Below are positions 8,393 through 17,031 of a stretch of 64,000 nucleotides of DNA, piece after piece. The DNA lies in contig NZ_CP060388.1 of NCBI RefSeq assembly GCF_014280435.1, forward strand, positions 1 to 64,000, given 5' to 3'. The notes below the pieces were generated by a model that was not told the DNA's origin, searched no databases, and worked only from the letters and a program-made list of their open reading frames with translations. Both the position numbers and the translations under genes were made by a program. This DNA is from Sphingobium sp. KCTC 72723 (GTDB taxonomy: Bacteria; Pseudomonadota; Alphaproteobacteria; Sphingomonadales; Sphingomonadaceae). The first letter of the stretch is position 1. Each line of letters begins with the position of its first letter.

Positions 8393-9676
8393 ATGGCTGG
8401 CAATAAGCTGCGTCGTTCGGGCGGTCCATTGCTGGCCGCCCTGTTGCTGTCGGCCTGCGCGGGCGGAATGATTCCGCCTTCCGCCAATGGACCCGCACCG
8501 ACGCGCCCTTTACCTTCGGGCAGCACTTTACCTTCGGGTGGTGAAGTCGCGGCCCGACCCACGCCCGCAACGCCCCGTCCTGCATTGCCCGTAACGGTTC
8601 CTGCCGATCCGGCGCTGGACCAGACGACGGCGGCGGGCCTCGGCGTCACGCGCGGTCCCGACATTGCCAGCCTGATCCCGTCGGGCGAACGCTCCCGCCT
8701 GGCCTTGCAGGCCTTCCGCATATCCTGTCCCACGCTGATGCGCCGCACCGACCAGAGCGGCCTGACCAAGGGGGCGGACTGGAACAATGCCTGCGCGGCG
8801 GCATCCAGCTGGCCCGAAGCGTCCGCCAGCGAATTTTTCTCCCGCTATTTCGAAGCGGTGCAGGTCGGCGACGGCGCGGCTTTCGTGACGGGCTATTATG
8901 AACCGGAAATCAGCGGGTCGCGCACGCGCCAACCCGGTTTCGACGTGCCGATCTATCGTCGCCCCACCGACCTGATCGATGTCGATCTCGGCCAGTTCAG
9001 CGATGCCCTCAAAGGGCGCACGATCCGGGGCAAAGTATCGGGCAGCAAATTCGTCCCCTATGACGAACGGGCGCAGATCGTGTCCGGCACGCTCGCGGGG
9101 CGCGGTCTGGAATTGGCCTATGCTGCCGATGCGGTCGAATTTTTCTTTCTTCAGGTGCAGGGCAGCGGACGGCTGAACCTGCCCGACGGCACGGTCATGC
9201 GCATTGGCTATGACGGGCAGAATGGCCGCGACTATAGCGGCATCGGCAAGCTGATGAAGGATCGCGGCCTCATTCAGGCCGGATCGATGCAGGACATCAT
9301 GCAATATCTGCGCGCCAACCCGGTCGAGGGCGCGGCGATCATGAACGAAAACAAGAGCTTCGTGTTCTTCCGCGAACTCACCGGCGCGGGGCCGATCGGC
9401 GCACTGGGCGTGGCTGTAACGGCCGAAGGCACCGTTGCGGCCGACCCCAAATATGTGCCGCTGGGCGCGCCGTTGCTGCTCTCGCTCGACCGCGCCGAAC
9501 CCAATGGCGTGTGGATCGCGCAGGATACTGGCGGCGCGATCAAGGGCGCGAACCGCTTCGACAGCTTCTGGGGCGCAGGCGCGCGGGCGCGCGCCATTGC
9601 CGGGGGCATGTCGGCGCGGGGCAGCGCGCTGGTGCTGCTGCCGATCGGATCGGCCGCACGCCTCGTTCGCCCCTGA
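8393..9676 (+). CDS. mltA: Membrane-bound lytic murein transglycosylase A (MltA)
   Basis: Peptidoglycan-cleaving lytic transglycosylase. The product has a lipoprotein signal (LLAALLLSACAGG), a proline-rich linker, the MltA barrel domain (VTGYYEPEISGSR, VQGSGRLNLPDG, GYDGQNGRDY) and the C-terminal 3D domain with DTGGAIKGANRFDSFWG, which supplies the catalytic aspartate. Length about 427 residues, slightly longer than E. coli MltA. I prefer ATG at 8393; a GTG at 8378 overlapping the previous stop (GTGA) is the alternative and would support translational coupling. Part of the timA-mltA-smr run. Confidence 0.93.
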   Translation: MAGNKLRRSGGPLLAALLLSACAGGMIPPSANGPAPTRPLPSGSTLPSGGEVAARPTPATPRPALPVTVPADPALDQTTAAGLGVTRGPDIASLIPSGERSRLALQAFRISCPTLMRRTDQSGLTKGADWNNACAAASSWPEASASEFFSRYFEAVQVGDGAAFVTGYYEPEISGSRTRQPGFDVPIYRRPTDLIDVDLGQFSDALKGRTIRGKVSGSKFVPYDERAQIVSGTLAGRGLELAYAADAVEFFFLQVQGSGRLNLPDGTVMRIGYDGQNGRDYSGIGKLMKDRGLIQAGSMQDIMQYLRANPVEGAAIMNENKSFVFFRELTGAGPIGALGVAVTAEGTVAADPKYVPLGAPLLLSLDRAEPNGVWIAQDTGGAIKGANRFDSFWGAGARARAIAGGMSARGSALVLLPIGSAARLVRP

Positions 9677-9695
9677 CCGGGGGGGGATTTTCTCC

Positions 9696-10250
9696 ATGCG
9701 GCGGCGGCTTTCCCCCGATGAACAGGCGCTCTGGGTCGCGCTGGCCAAAACGGTCCGGCCGATCCGGCCCCAGCCGCGTGTCGCTGCGCCGCTCGCTCCC
9801 GCCGCGCCTGCGGTCCTGTCCCTCGCCAAGCCCGCCAAACCCGGCAAGACAGGGTTAACGCGGCCTGCCCCCACGCCCCCGCCTGTTCCCGCCCGCACGC
9901 CTGCGGCCGTGCTGGACACAGGCTGGGAACGGCGCATCCGGAACGGCGCGATCCTTCCCGACATCAGCATAGATTTGCATGGCCACAGCCTGTCCGCCGC
10001 GCATATGCGCCTGACCCAGGCCATCGGATCGGCCCTGACGCAGGATGCCCGCGTGCTGCTGGTCGTCACGGGCAAACCGCCCAAAGGTGCCGGGACCGGC
10101 GGACCGTCGCGGCGTGGCGCGATCCGGGGCGAAATCGGCCATTGGCTGGAAACCAGCCCCTATGCCGATCGCATCGCCAGCGTCCGTGTCGCGCATCCGC
10201 GCCATGGCGGCGACGGAGCGCTCTACCTCATATTGCGTCGCAAAAAATAG
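9696..10250 (+). CDS. Smr/MutS2 C-terminal domain protein
   Basis: The 184-residue product begins MRRRLSPDEQALW, has a proline/alanine-rich linker, and ends in an Smr domain: DLHGHSLSAAH (about residue 91), VLLVVTGKPP, RGEIGHWL and HPRHGGDGALYLILRRK. Smr domains bind and nick nucleic acids; the exact role of the stand-alone proteobacterial protein is unsettled. The start at 9696 lies 20 bp after mltA with a G-rich ribosome site; a longer frame upstream only overlaps mltA out of frame. Probably cotranscribed with timA-mltA. Confidence 0.88.
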   Translation: MRRRLSPDEQALWVALAKTVRPIRPQPRVAAPLAPAAPAVLSLAKPAKPGKTGLTRPAPTPPPVPARTPAAVLDTGWERRIRNGAILPDISIDLHGHSLSAAHMRLTQAIGSALTQDARVLLVVTGKPPKGAGTGGPSRRGAIRGEIGHWLETSPYADRIASVRVAHPRHGGDGALYLILRRKK

Positions 10251-10343
10251 CGGGCGTCGCTGACCCTTTCTTAACCACTGTCCTTCATATCCGGCGGATG
10301 GGAGCCTGCCTTTCGGCGGGTCGGGGTCGGGGCAGGGAGGCAC

Positions 10344-12032
10344 ATGCAAGGCGTTACGTTGAAAAGCCGCGCCGCTGCCTTCGCCTGTGCCGCAGGGGCA
10401 TTGGTATTCACTCTTTCGCTCGTGCTGGGCTATACGCCCGGCGGGCAGGATGACATCGTTCAGGTCGGCCGCGCGCTCATCATCGCCATTTTATGCGGCA
10501 CGATGAGCTGGGCGTCGGCAACCCGCACCGTCGCTACCACCGCCAACGCCATCGACGCAGCCACCGAACGCCTGCTGTCGGCTGCACATGGCGATCTTCA
10601 TTCGCGCGTCCCTGCCGAAATCGGCGCGGAACTGCCCGACCTGTCGGTCGCGATGGAAAGCCTGTTCAGTCAGGTCCGCACCAATCTGGACCATGTCCAG
10701 ACGCTGGCCCTGTTCGATCAGGTCACTGGCCTTGCCAACCGCACCAGTTTTTGCCGCCAGGTCGAACGCCACCTTGCCGAACGGGAGGACACGGGCATGG
10801 CGGCGTTGTTCTTCATTGATCTGGACGGGTTCAAAAGCGTCAACGACACGCTGGGCCATGCGGCGGGCGACCAGTTGCTGGCGCGCGTCGCGGGCCGGCT
10901 GCGCGAAGTCGTGATGGCGCAGGTCGCCGCCGGAACCGGCGACGCCGTCATCGGTCGTCTGGCGGGCGACGAATTCACCATGTTCTTCCCCAACCTGACC
11001 GGACCCAATGCCGCCGCGCGGATCGCGCGCGCCATTCAGTTCGCGCTGGGCGAACGGTTTGACCTGGGCAGCCAGCATGTCGATCTGGGCGCGTCGATCG
11101 GCATTGCCTGCTATCCCGACCATGGCGATACGCTGGCCACGCTGCTGCGTGCGGCGGACGTGGCCATGTATCATGCCAAGCATGAAGGGCGCGGCCGCGC
11201 CGAAATGTACAGCGCGGAACTGGCGCTGGCGGCGTCGGACCGGGCGGATCTGGAGCGCGACTTGCTGCTCGCCCTGCAACGCGACGAATTTCTGCTGGAA
11301 TTCCAGCCACAGATCGACATTGCCAGCGGCCAGGCCGTTACGGCCGAAGCGCTGGTCCGCTGGGCGCATCCGCAACGCGACATGGTGATGATGCCCGGGG
11401 CGTTCGTGCCGGTGGCCGAAGAAAGCGGCGTCATCGTCGCGCTGGGCGACTGGGTGATGGGCCGGGTGTGCGAAACCGCCGCGCGCTGGGCGCAAACCGG
11501 CGTGCAGCAACGGATCGCAATCAATATTTCCACGCGCGAACTGGGGCAGGCGGACTTTTTCCTGCGCCTGCGCCATGCCATCGCCACGCACCGCGCGCCA
11601 CCCGCCATGCTGGAACTGGAAATCACCGAATCGCTGGCGATGGAGATGGATCCGCGCATCCTTGACCAGCTTTCCGCGTTGCGCCGCGACGGCGTGCGCA
11701 TTGCCATCGACGATTTCGGCACGGGCTATTCCAACCTGTCGCGCCTGCGGGAATTGCCGGTCGACCGGGTCAAGATCGACCGCAGTCTGGTGCGCGACAT
11801 TGCGACCTCCGCCGAAGCGCGCACCATCTGTTCCGCCGTGGTCGGCCTCATTCAGGGGCTTGGGATGGAAGTCGTGGTCGAAGGCATCGAAAATCAGGCG
11901 CAGATGGACATGCTGCGCGTCATCGGCTGCACCCTGTTTCAGGGCTATCATCTGGCCATGCCGACCGGCGAGCAGGACTATCTCTCCCGCTACGCCGCAC
12001 ACGCGCCCATGCAGGAACGCGGGGCAGGCTGA
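10344..12032 (+). CDS. Membrane GGDEF-EAL protein (cyclic di-GMP turnover)
   Basis: 562 residues. Two N-terminal membrane helices (about residues 8-28 and 38-56) lead into a short linker, a GGDEF domain and an EAL domain. The cyclase signature is AGDEF (within RLAGDEF), a tolerated variant of GGDEF. The phosphodiesterase motifs look intact: EALVRWAHP, ELEITES, IDDFGTGYSNLSRL and VVEGIEN. I infer net phosphodiesterase activity is likely but cannot exclude a bifunctional enzyme. Start has GGGAGG six bases upstream. Convergent with dapE (4-bp gap). Confidence 0.92.
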   Translation: MQGVTLKSRAAAFACAAGALVFTLSLVLGYTPGGQDDIVQVGRALIIAILCGTMSWASATRTVATTANAIDAATERLLSAAHGDLHSRVPAEIGAELPDLSVAMESLFSQVRTNLDHVQTLALFDQVTGLANRTSFCRQVERHLAEREDTGMAALFFIDLDGFKSVNDTLGHAAGDQLLARVAGRLREVVMAQVAAGTGDAVIGRLAGDEFTMFFPNLTGPNAAARIARAIQFALGERFDLGSQHVDLGASIGIACYPDHGDTLATLLRAADVAMYHAKHEGRGRAEMYSAELALAASDRADLERDLLLALQRDEFLLEFQPQIDIASGQAVTAEALVRWAHPQRDMVMMPGAFVPVAEESGVIVALGDWVMGRVCETAARWAQTGVQQRIAINISTRELGQADFFLRLRHAIATHRAPPAMLELEITESLAMEMDPRILDQLSALRRDGVRIAIDDFGTGYSNLSRLRELPVDRVKIDRSLVRDIATSAEARTICSAVVGLIQGLGMEVVVEGIENQAQMDMLRVIGCTLFQGYHLAMPTGEQDYLSRYAAHAPMQERGAG

Positions 12033-12036
12033 CGCC

Positions 12037-13182
12037 TCACTCCGCCCGCAACGCCCGTTCCAAAACCAGCCCGTAAATCCGCACCAGATCGCGCAGATCC
12101 TGCACCGCGACGGCCTCGTCCAGCTTGTGCATGGTCGCGTTGTTCAGGCCAAATTCCACCACCGGGCAGATGCGCGACAGGAACCGCGCGTCGGACGTGC
12201 CGCCCGTGGTCGACAATTCCGTCTCCACCCCCGTCACATCGCGGATCGCCCCGCTGACCAGCGTGCTGAACGCACCCGGCTGCGTCAGGAAGGATTCGCC
12301 GCTGATCCGCGCTTCCACCGTGCCACCCTCGACGGCCGCGATTGCCTTTATCCGTTCGATCAGCGACGCGCCGCTATGCCGGTCGTTGAAGCGGATGGAA
12401 ATGCGCGCCGTCGCTGCGCCGGGGATGACATTATGCGCGACATTGCCGACCTCCAGGTCAGTAATCTCGATATTGCTCGGCTGGAACCAGTCGGTCCCTT
12501 CGTCCAGCACTTCCGCCTCGACCGCGCTCAATATCCGCACCAGTTTGGGGATCGGATTGTCGGCCAGATGGGGGTAGGCGACATGCCCCTGACTGCCCGC
12601 CACACGGATCCACATATTGACCGATCCGCGCCGACCGATCTTCACCACATCGCCCAGCCGCGCCGACGATGTCGGTTCGCCGACCAGACACAGGTCCGGG
12701 CGCAATTCGCGCGCCACCATCCGCTCCATCAGCGCCAGCGTGCCATAGACGGCCGGGCCTTCCTCGTCGCCCGTGATGATCAGGCTGATCGTGCCGGGCA
12801 GGTCGTCGGGCAATGCGGCCAGCGCCGCGACGAACGCGGCAATCGAACCCTTCATGTCCACGGCACCGCGACCATAGAGCAGGTCGCCGCGAATCTCCGG
12901 CGCGAACGGATCGCTGGTCCATCCCGAACCCGGTGGCACCACGTCCAGATGCCCGGCAAAGGCGAAATGCGGTCCCTTGCCCGTCGTGCGCCACGCCAGC
13001 AGATTTTCCACCGGGCCATCGGGCGCCTGCCCGACCGTGAAACGATCGACGGTAAAACCCAGCGGCACCAGCATATCTTCCAGCGTCGCGAACACCGCGC
13101 CGGTCGCGGGCGTTACGGATGGGCAGGCGATCAGGCGCTCTGCAAGCGCCACGACATCTTCATTGGCTCTGGTCATGCTCAT
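12037..13182 (-). CDS. dapE: Succinyl-diaminopimelate desuccinylase
   Basis: M20-family zinc enzyme that hydrolyses N-succinyl-LL-diaminopimelate in lysine/peptidoglycan precursor synthesis. The 381-residue protein has the metal-site motifs FAGHLDVVPPG and YGRGAVDMKGSIAAF, the catalytic ITGDEEGPA, and a substrate/dimer-domain HVAYPHLADNP with its essential histidine. The C-terminal TGGTSDARF block is characteristic of DapE rather than ArgE. Length is normal. The two initial methionines (MSM) leave the start within two codons. Confidence 0.96.
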   Translation of the reverse strand: MSMTRANEDVVALAERLIACPSVTPATGAVFATLEDMLVPLGFTVDRFTVGQAPDGPVENLLAWRTTGKGPHFAFAGHLDVVPPGSGWTSDPFAPEIRGDLLYGRGAVDMKGSIAAFVAALAALPDDLPGTISLIITGDEEGPAVYGTLALMERMVARELRPDLCLVGEPTSSARLGDVVKIGRRGSVNMWIRVAGSQGHVAYPHLADNPIPKLVRILSAVEAEVLDEGTDWFQPSNIEITDLEVGNVAHNVIPGAATARISIRFNDRHSGASLIERIKAIAAVEGGTVEARISGESFLTQPGAFSTLVSGAIRDVTGVETELSTTGGTSDARFLSRICPVVEFGLNNATMHKLDEAVAVQDLRDLVRIYGLVLERALRAE

Positions 13183-13238
13183 GTCGTGGCGTTAGCGAAT
13201 GGAGGGTCGCTTGACCAGCAGCAGCAGGAGGACAGGTC

Positions 13239-13682
13239 ATGCCCCGGATCGACCTGGAGCATATCGCGCAGACGAACAGCACCGGCTATCCAGCCCCCCA
13301 TGATGCGGCTGTGGCGGGCCGATGGGTCCGGCGGCTGGGACCGGCCAGCGGTATGGCCGATTTCGGCGTCAGTCATGTCGTGCTGAAACCCGGCGCGGCA
13401 TCGTCCCATCGCCACTGGCATGAGGATGAGGATGAATTTATCGTCCTGCTGACGGGCGAAGCGGTGCTGGTCGAAAATGATGCGCGCACCGTCCTGTACG
13501 CAGGCGACATGGCGGCCTTTCCCAAAGGCGAACCCAATGGTCATCACATCGTCAACGAAAGCGGGGGCGATTGCGTCCTTCTCGCCTTTGGCCGTCCGCC
13601 ATCGGGGGATTGCCATTATCCCGACATCGACCTGTCTTGGACGGGTGGCGGGTATCGGCGCAAGGATGGGAGCGGCTTTTGA
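13239..13682 (+). CDS. Cupin-domain protein
   Basis: 147-residue small cytosolic protein with one cupin beta-barrel: the first motif HRHWHEDEDEFIVLLTGE contains metal-binding H/H/E residues, and the second is PKGEPNGHHIVNES. Cupins of this form often bind sugars or small ligands; no substrate is evident. The ribosome site AGGAGG lies ten bases before ATG. The next gene's ATG follows its stop by 2 bp, so the two are likely cotranscribed. Confidence 0.88.
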   Translation: MPRIDLEHIAQTNSTGYPAPHDAAVAGRWVRRLGPASGMADFGVSHVVLKPGAASSHRHWHEDEDEFIVLLTGEAVLVENDARTVLYAGDMAAFPKGEPNGHHIVNESGGDCVLLAFGRPPSGDCHYPDIDLSWTGGGYRRKDGSGF

Positions 13683-13684
13683 CG

Positions 13685-14716
13685 ATGCAGATGGACCGGC
13701 GCGCATGGATGGGCGGCATGGGGGCGACGCTGGTCGCGGCCAAGGCACCGCCGGTTGCGCCGCCCGCGCTGGTCAAACCGCCGCGATTGCGCCCCGGCGA
13801 CATGGTGGGCCTGATCGAACCGGCGGGCTTTACCGACGATGCGTTCGATCTGGCACTGGTCATGGAAACCATCCGCGCCATGGGGCTGGTGCCAAAGCCC
13901 GCCGCGCATCTGGCGCAGCGGCACGGCTATCTGGCCGGGCGCGACGCGGATCGGGCGGCGGACGTGAACGCGATGTTCGCGGATCGGCAGGTGAAGGCCG
14001 TCTTTGCCGTGCGCGGCGGCTGGGGCTGCGCGCGCATCCTGCCTTTCCTCGATTTCGCGACGATCCGCGCCAACCCCAAATTGCTGGTCGGCTTTTCGGA
14101 CATTACGGCGCTGCATCTGGCTTTCGCGGCAAAGGCAGGCTTCACCACCATCCATGGACCCAATGCGGCGAGCAGCTGGGGCAAATTTTCATGGGACGCC
14201 TTCCGCGCGGTCGCCTTCGACGGCGCGACCCCGACCTTCGCCAGTCCGGTGGGGGTGGAGGACCGGCTGGTCCAGCGCACCGGCCGCATCCGCACCTTTG
14301 GCCCCGGCAAGGCGACAGGGCGGCTGATCGGCGGCAACCTCACGGTGCTGGCGGCGCTGATGGGGACGCCATGGCTGCCCGATTTCACCGGCGCGATCCT
14401 GTTTGTGGAGGATATTGGCGAACAACCCTATCGCATCGACCGGATGCTGACCCAGTTGGCGCTGGCCGGCGTGCTGGGCAAGCTGGCGGGCGTCATGTTC
14501 GGCCAATGCACCGATTGCGGCCCGTCCGGCGCATCCTATGGCGGCTTCACCTTATCGGAAGTGCTGCAACAGCATCTGGCCCCACTCGGCATCCCGGCGT
14601 TTCAGGGCGCCCCCTTCGGCCATGTCGCCAATCAGATCAGCCTGCCCGTGGGCATCCGCGCGGAAATGGACGCCGACGCCGGCACGATCCGCCTGCTGGA
14701 ACCGGCGGTTTCTTGA
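13685..14716 (+). CDS. LD-carboxypeptidase (S66 family)
   Basis: Serine peptidase of the LdcA type, which removes the terminal D-alanine from the murein tetrapeptide during recycling. From ATG at 13685 the protein has 343 residues; it begins MQMDRRAWMGGMG, a possible twin-arginine-like leader suggesting export. Family motifs are LRPGDMVGLIEPAG, the nucleophile region VRGGWGCARIL / LVGFSDITALHL, the GPNAAS strand, the glutamate-bearing ILFVEDIGEQPYRIDRML and the terminal PFGHVANQISLPVG histidine block. The frame is open upstream through the cupin, but homology starts here. Confidence 0.9.
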   Translation: MQMDRRAWMGGMGATLVAAKAPPVAPPALVKPPRLRPGDMVGLIEPAGFTDDAFDLALVMETIRAMGLVPKPAAHLAQRHGYLAGRDADRAADVNAMFADRQVKAVFAVRGGWGCARILPFLDFATIRANPKLLVGFSDITALHLAFAAKAGFTTIHGPNAASSWGKFSWDAFRAVAFDGATPTFASPVGVEDRLVQRTGRIRTFGPGKATGRLIGGNLTVLAALMGTPWLPDFTGAILFVEDIGEQPYRIDRMLTQLALAGVLGKLAGVMFGQCTDCGPSGASYGGFTLSEVLQQHLAPLGIPAFQGAPFGHVANQISLPVGIRAEMDADAGTIRLLEPAVS

Positions 14717-14732
14717 GGTTTTTCTCAGCTTC

Positions 14733-14812
14733 AGGGCCAGTCGACATTTAGTTCAGGTGGAGCCGAAAATCGCGCTTTGCAGGCCCGCCTGGGCTGAATG
14801 TCGGCTGGCCCT
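14733..14812. repeat. Long imperfect palindrome between convergent genes
   Basis: AGGGCCAGTCGACATT (14733-14748) is matched by AATGTCGGCTGGCCCT (14797-14812) with one mismatch, and pairing continues inward (TTCAGGTGG with CGCCTGGGCTGAA). It fills the gap between the LD-carboxypeptidase and the LuxR-type gene and touches the latter's stop codon. It may act as a bidirectional terminator or be a dispersed palindromic repeat. Confidence 0.6.
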
Positions 14813-15899
14813 ACGCAATCGCCAGCACACTGGTCAGCACAATCCGCACCAACTCCGCCTGTCCCCGCGCGCCGGTCTTGGCGTAGATTTTCTTGCTGTA
14901 ATTGCGCGCGGTTTCCACCGTGATGCCCAGGTTCGCCGCCGCCTGCGCAATCGAAATGCCCTGCGCAATGGCCCATGCCAGCCGCGCCTCACTGGGTAGC
15001 AGGCCGAACAGGTCGACCAACTGGTCGCATCGGTCCGCCTGCGACCAGCGATCCCCGCTCAGGTAAACGATCGCCACCGGGGTCGATCCCGCCGCCACCG
15101 ACCGTCGCCGGATCGGCGCGACCAATATGTCCATCCACGGATCGCGGGAGAGGTTGATCGCGCGCGGCCTCGCCTCGCCATCGGCGGCGAAGCGCTTGAC
15201 CAGCGCCGTCAGTTCGCGGTCCAGCCCCGGCGACGCAGGGGTCAGCCGATCGTAACGGCCTCGCTGCAACAAAGTGGTGCGCTGGAACAATTGTTCGACA
15301 TGGGCAGTCATGTCCACGATGCGGCAGCGCGCATCCAGCGTCAGCCAGCCGAAATTCAGCCGCCCGAACGCTTCGGACGTCAGCGCCGACCGCAACTTCT
15401 CCCGCTCCAGCGCCACGAACGCCCGCAACGCGATGCGCAGATGCGGCGCCAGCGCAGTCAGCAACGCCCCGACGGCGGGTCCGATCGCCTTGCCCCCTGC
15501 GCAGGCCAGCCACGCATCCACGCCGCTCGGCTCGGTCACGTGGATGGATCGCATGTCGCTCATCCCCTGCGGCACCATCAATTCGCGGTGAAAGGACAAA
15601 TGCAGCGGATCGCCCCGTTCCAGCAATTCGGCCAGCGCATAAACGCGCCCTTCGCGCATGTCGCGATAGGGGAAAGGGTCGCGCACATATTTTTCCACGA
15701 ACAATGCGTGCAGATGCGCGGGTGGCGGCGGCCCGGCGTGCAGCTCGACGATCGCATCCTCGTCCACCGGGCGAAAGATCAGCGTCGTATAGACCGCGCC
15801 GGTGCGCAGCCGCAGCCGTTCCAGAAAATCCCGCCACAACGGTTGCTGGAACATCCCTTCATGCAGGGCCGTCAATAATCCGCCATCGTCCAATCGCAT
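14811..15899 (-). CDS. LuxR-type transcriptional regulator
   Basis: 362 residues with a C-terminal LuxR helix-turn-helix ([39 protein letters not shown], about residues 298-345). The N-terminal ~180 residues and the central PAS-like stretch ([20 protein letters not shown]) are presumably sensory but I recognise no ligand motif; the protein is longer than quorum-sensing LuxR proteins. It is divergent from cysD, and a 16-bp palindrome lies 18 bp in front of its start, so autoregulation or control of the sulfate genes is possible. No clear ribosome site precedes the chosen ATG. Confidence 0.85.
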   Translation of the reverse strand: MRLDDGGLLTALHEGMFQQPLWRDFLERLRLRTGAVYTTLIFRPVDEDAIVELHAGPPPPAHLHALFVEKYVRDPFPYRDMREGRVYALAELLERGDPLHLSFHRELMVPQGMSDMRSIHVTEPSGVDAWLACAGGKAIGPAVGALLTALAPHLRIALRAFVALEREKLRSALTSEAFGRLNFGWLTLDARCRIVDMTAHVEQLFQRTTLLQRGRYDRLTPASPGLDRELTALVKRFAADGEARPRAINLSRDPWMDILVAPIRRRSVAAGSTPVAIVYLSGDRWSQADRCDQLVDLFGLLPSEARLAWAIAQGISIAQAAANLGITVETARNYSKKIYAKTGARGQAELVRIVLTSVLAIA

Positions 15900-15916
15900 A
15901 AGCGATACTCATATAT

Positions 15917-15932
15917 CCTCCCATTTGGGAGG
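15917..15932. promoter_or_regulatory. Perfect palindrome (candidate operator) between luxR-type gene and cysD
   Basis: CCTCCCA-TT-TGGGAGG, two 7-base arms around 2 bases, lies in the 88-bp divergent gap, 18 bp from the regulator start and 55 bp from the cysD start. Symmetry and position suit a dimeric regulator site. Which protein binds it is unknown. Confidence 0.5.
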
Positions 15933-15987
15933 TCCATGGGCAATCGCGTCCTGCCATAACGATCGTCAAGAAGCGTGCGAGGATCCC

Positions 15988-16899
15988 ATGACAGACGCCA
16001 AGACCCTGACCCATCTGGAGCGACTCGAAGCCGAGAGCATTCACATCCTGCGGGAAGTGGTGTCCGAAGCGGAAAAGCCAGTGATGCTCTATTCCGTAGG
16101 CAAGGATTCAGCGGTGATGCTGCATCTGGCGCGCAAGGCATTCTACCCTTCGCCGCCGCCCTTTCCGCTGCTGCATGTCGACACGACCTGGAAATTTCAG
16201 GAAATGTACAAGCTGCGTGACCGGATGGCGCAGGAAAGCGGCATGGAATTGCTGGTCTATCAGAATCAGGAAGCCAAGGATCGCGGCATCAACCCGTTCG
16301 ACCATGGCGCGCTCCACACCGACATGTGGAAAACCGAAGGGTTGAAGCAGGCGCTCAACCTCTACGGGTTCGACGCGGCCTTCGGCGGCGCGCGGCGTGA
16401 CGAGGAAAAGAGCCGGGCGAAGGAACGCATCTTCTCCTTCCGCACCGCCTCCCATGGCTGGGATCCGAAAAACCAGCGGCCCGAATTGTGGAACCTCTAC
16501 AACGCCAAAAAGAGCAAGGGCGAGAGCATCCGCATCTTCCCCATCTCCAACTGGACCGAGCTGGACATCTGGCAATATATCCATCTCAACGACATCCCCA
16601 TCGTCCCGCTCTATTTCTCGGCCAAGCGCCCGACGGTGGAGCGCGACGGCATGTTGCTGATGGTCGATGACGACCGTTTCCCGCTCGAACCGGGCGAAGT
16701 GCCAGTCGAACGCTCGATCCGCTTCCGCACTTTGGGCTGCTATCCGCTCACCGGCGCGGTCGAAAGCGAGGCCGCAACCCTGCCTGAAGTCATTCAGGAA
16801 ATGCTGCTGACCACCACGTCCGAACGGCAAGGCCGCGCGATCGACAAGGACGCCGGCGGCGCGGGCATGGAGAAGAAGAAGCAGGAAGGGTATTTCTGA
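15988..16899 (+). CDS. cysD: Sulfate adenylyltransferase subunit 2 (CysD)
   Basis: CysD with CysN forms ATP sulfurylase, converting sulfate and ATP to adenosine 5'-phosphosulfate. The 303-residue protein has the PP-loop ATPase motif [21 protein letters not shown] (about residue 31) and family blocks [39 protein letters not shown] and the C-terminal QGRAIDKD. The start at 15988 is set by homology and a CGAGGA ribosome site; the frame is open further upstream. First gene of the cysD-cysNC-cysQ run, though a 132-bp hairpin-rich gap separates it from cysNC. Confidence 0.97.
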   Translation: MTDAKTLTHLERLEAESIHILREVVSEAEKPVMLYSVGKDSAVMLHLARKAFYPSPPPFPLLHVDTTWKFQEMYKLRDRMAQESGMELLVYQNQEAKDRGINPFDHGALHTDMWKTEGLKQALNLYGFDAAFGGARRDEEKSRAKERIFSFRTASHGWDPKNQRPELWNLYNAKKSKGESIRIFPISNWTELDIWQYIHLNDIPIVPLYFSAKRPTVERDGMLLMVDDDRFPLEPGEVPVERSIRFRTLGCYPLTGAVESEAATLPEVIQEMLLTTTSERQGRAIDKDAGGAGMEKKKQEGYF

Positions 16900-17016
16900 C
16901 CTGAGCTTCGCTCAGGTCAGCCCCAGCGCAGGCTGGGGTCGCAGGCGTCCGGTCGGACGCTCTCGCAGACCCCTGACTCTCCCCAAGATCAACGAGATCC
17001 CAGCGTTCGCTGGGAT
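16898..17016. repeat. Three tandem hairpins between cysD and cysNC
   Basis: Three perfect hairpins occur in the gap: 16898-16918 (9-bp stem GACCTGAGC, loop TTC, overlapping the cysD stop), 16921-16938 (CCCCAGC stem, 4-base loop) and 16997-17016 (ATCCCAGCG stem, 2-base loop). The last is the same palindrome found inverted at 19989-20015. They look like extragenic palindromic repeats inserted in the operon and could tune distal expression or mRNA stability. Confidence 0.7.
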
Positions 17017-17031
17017 GACGAGGTAAGCGAT

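Noticed and set aside
11575..13386. Plus-strand 603-codon frame across the GGDEF-EAL 3' end and dapE
   Set aside because: Low-complexity Arg/Ser/Pro product spanning two recognised genes in other frames.
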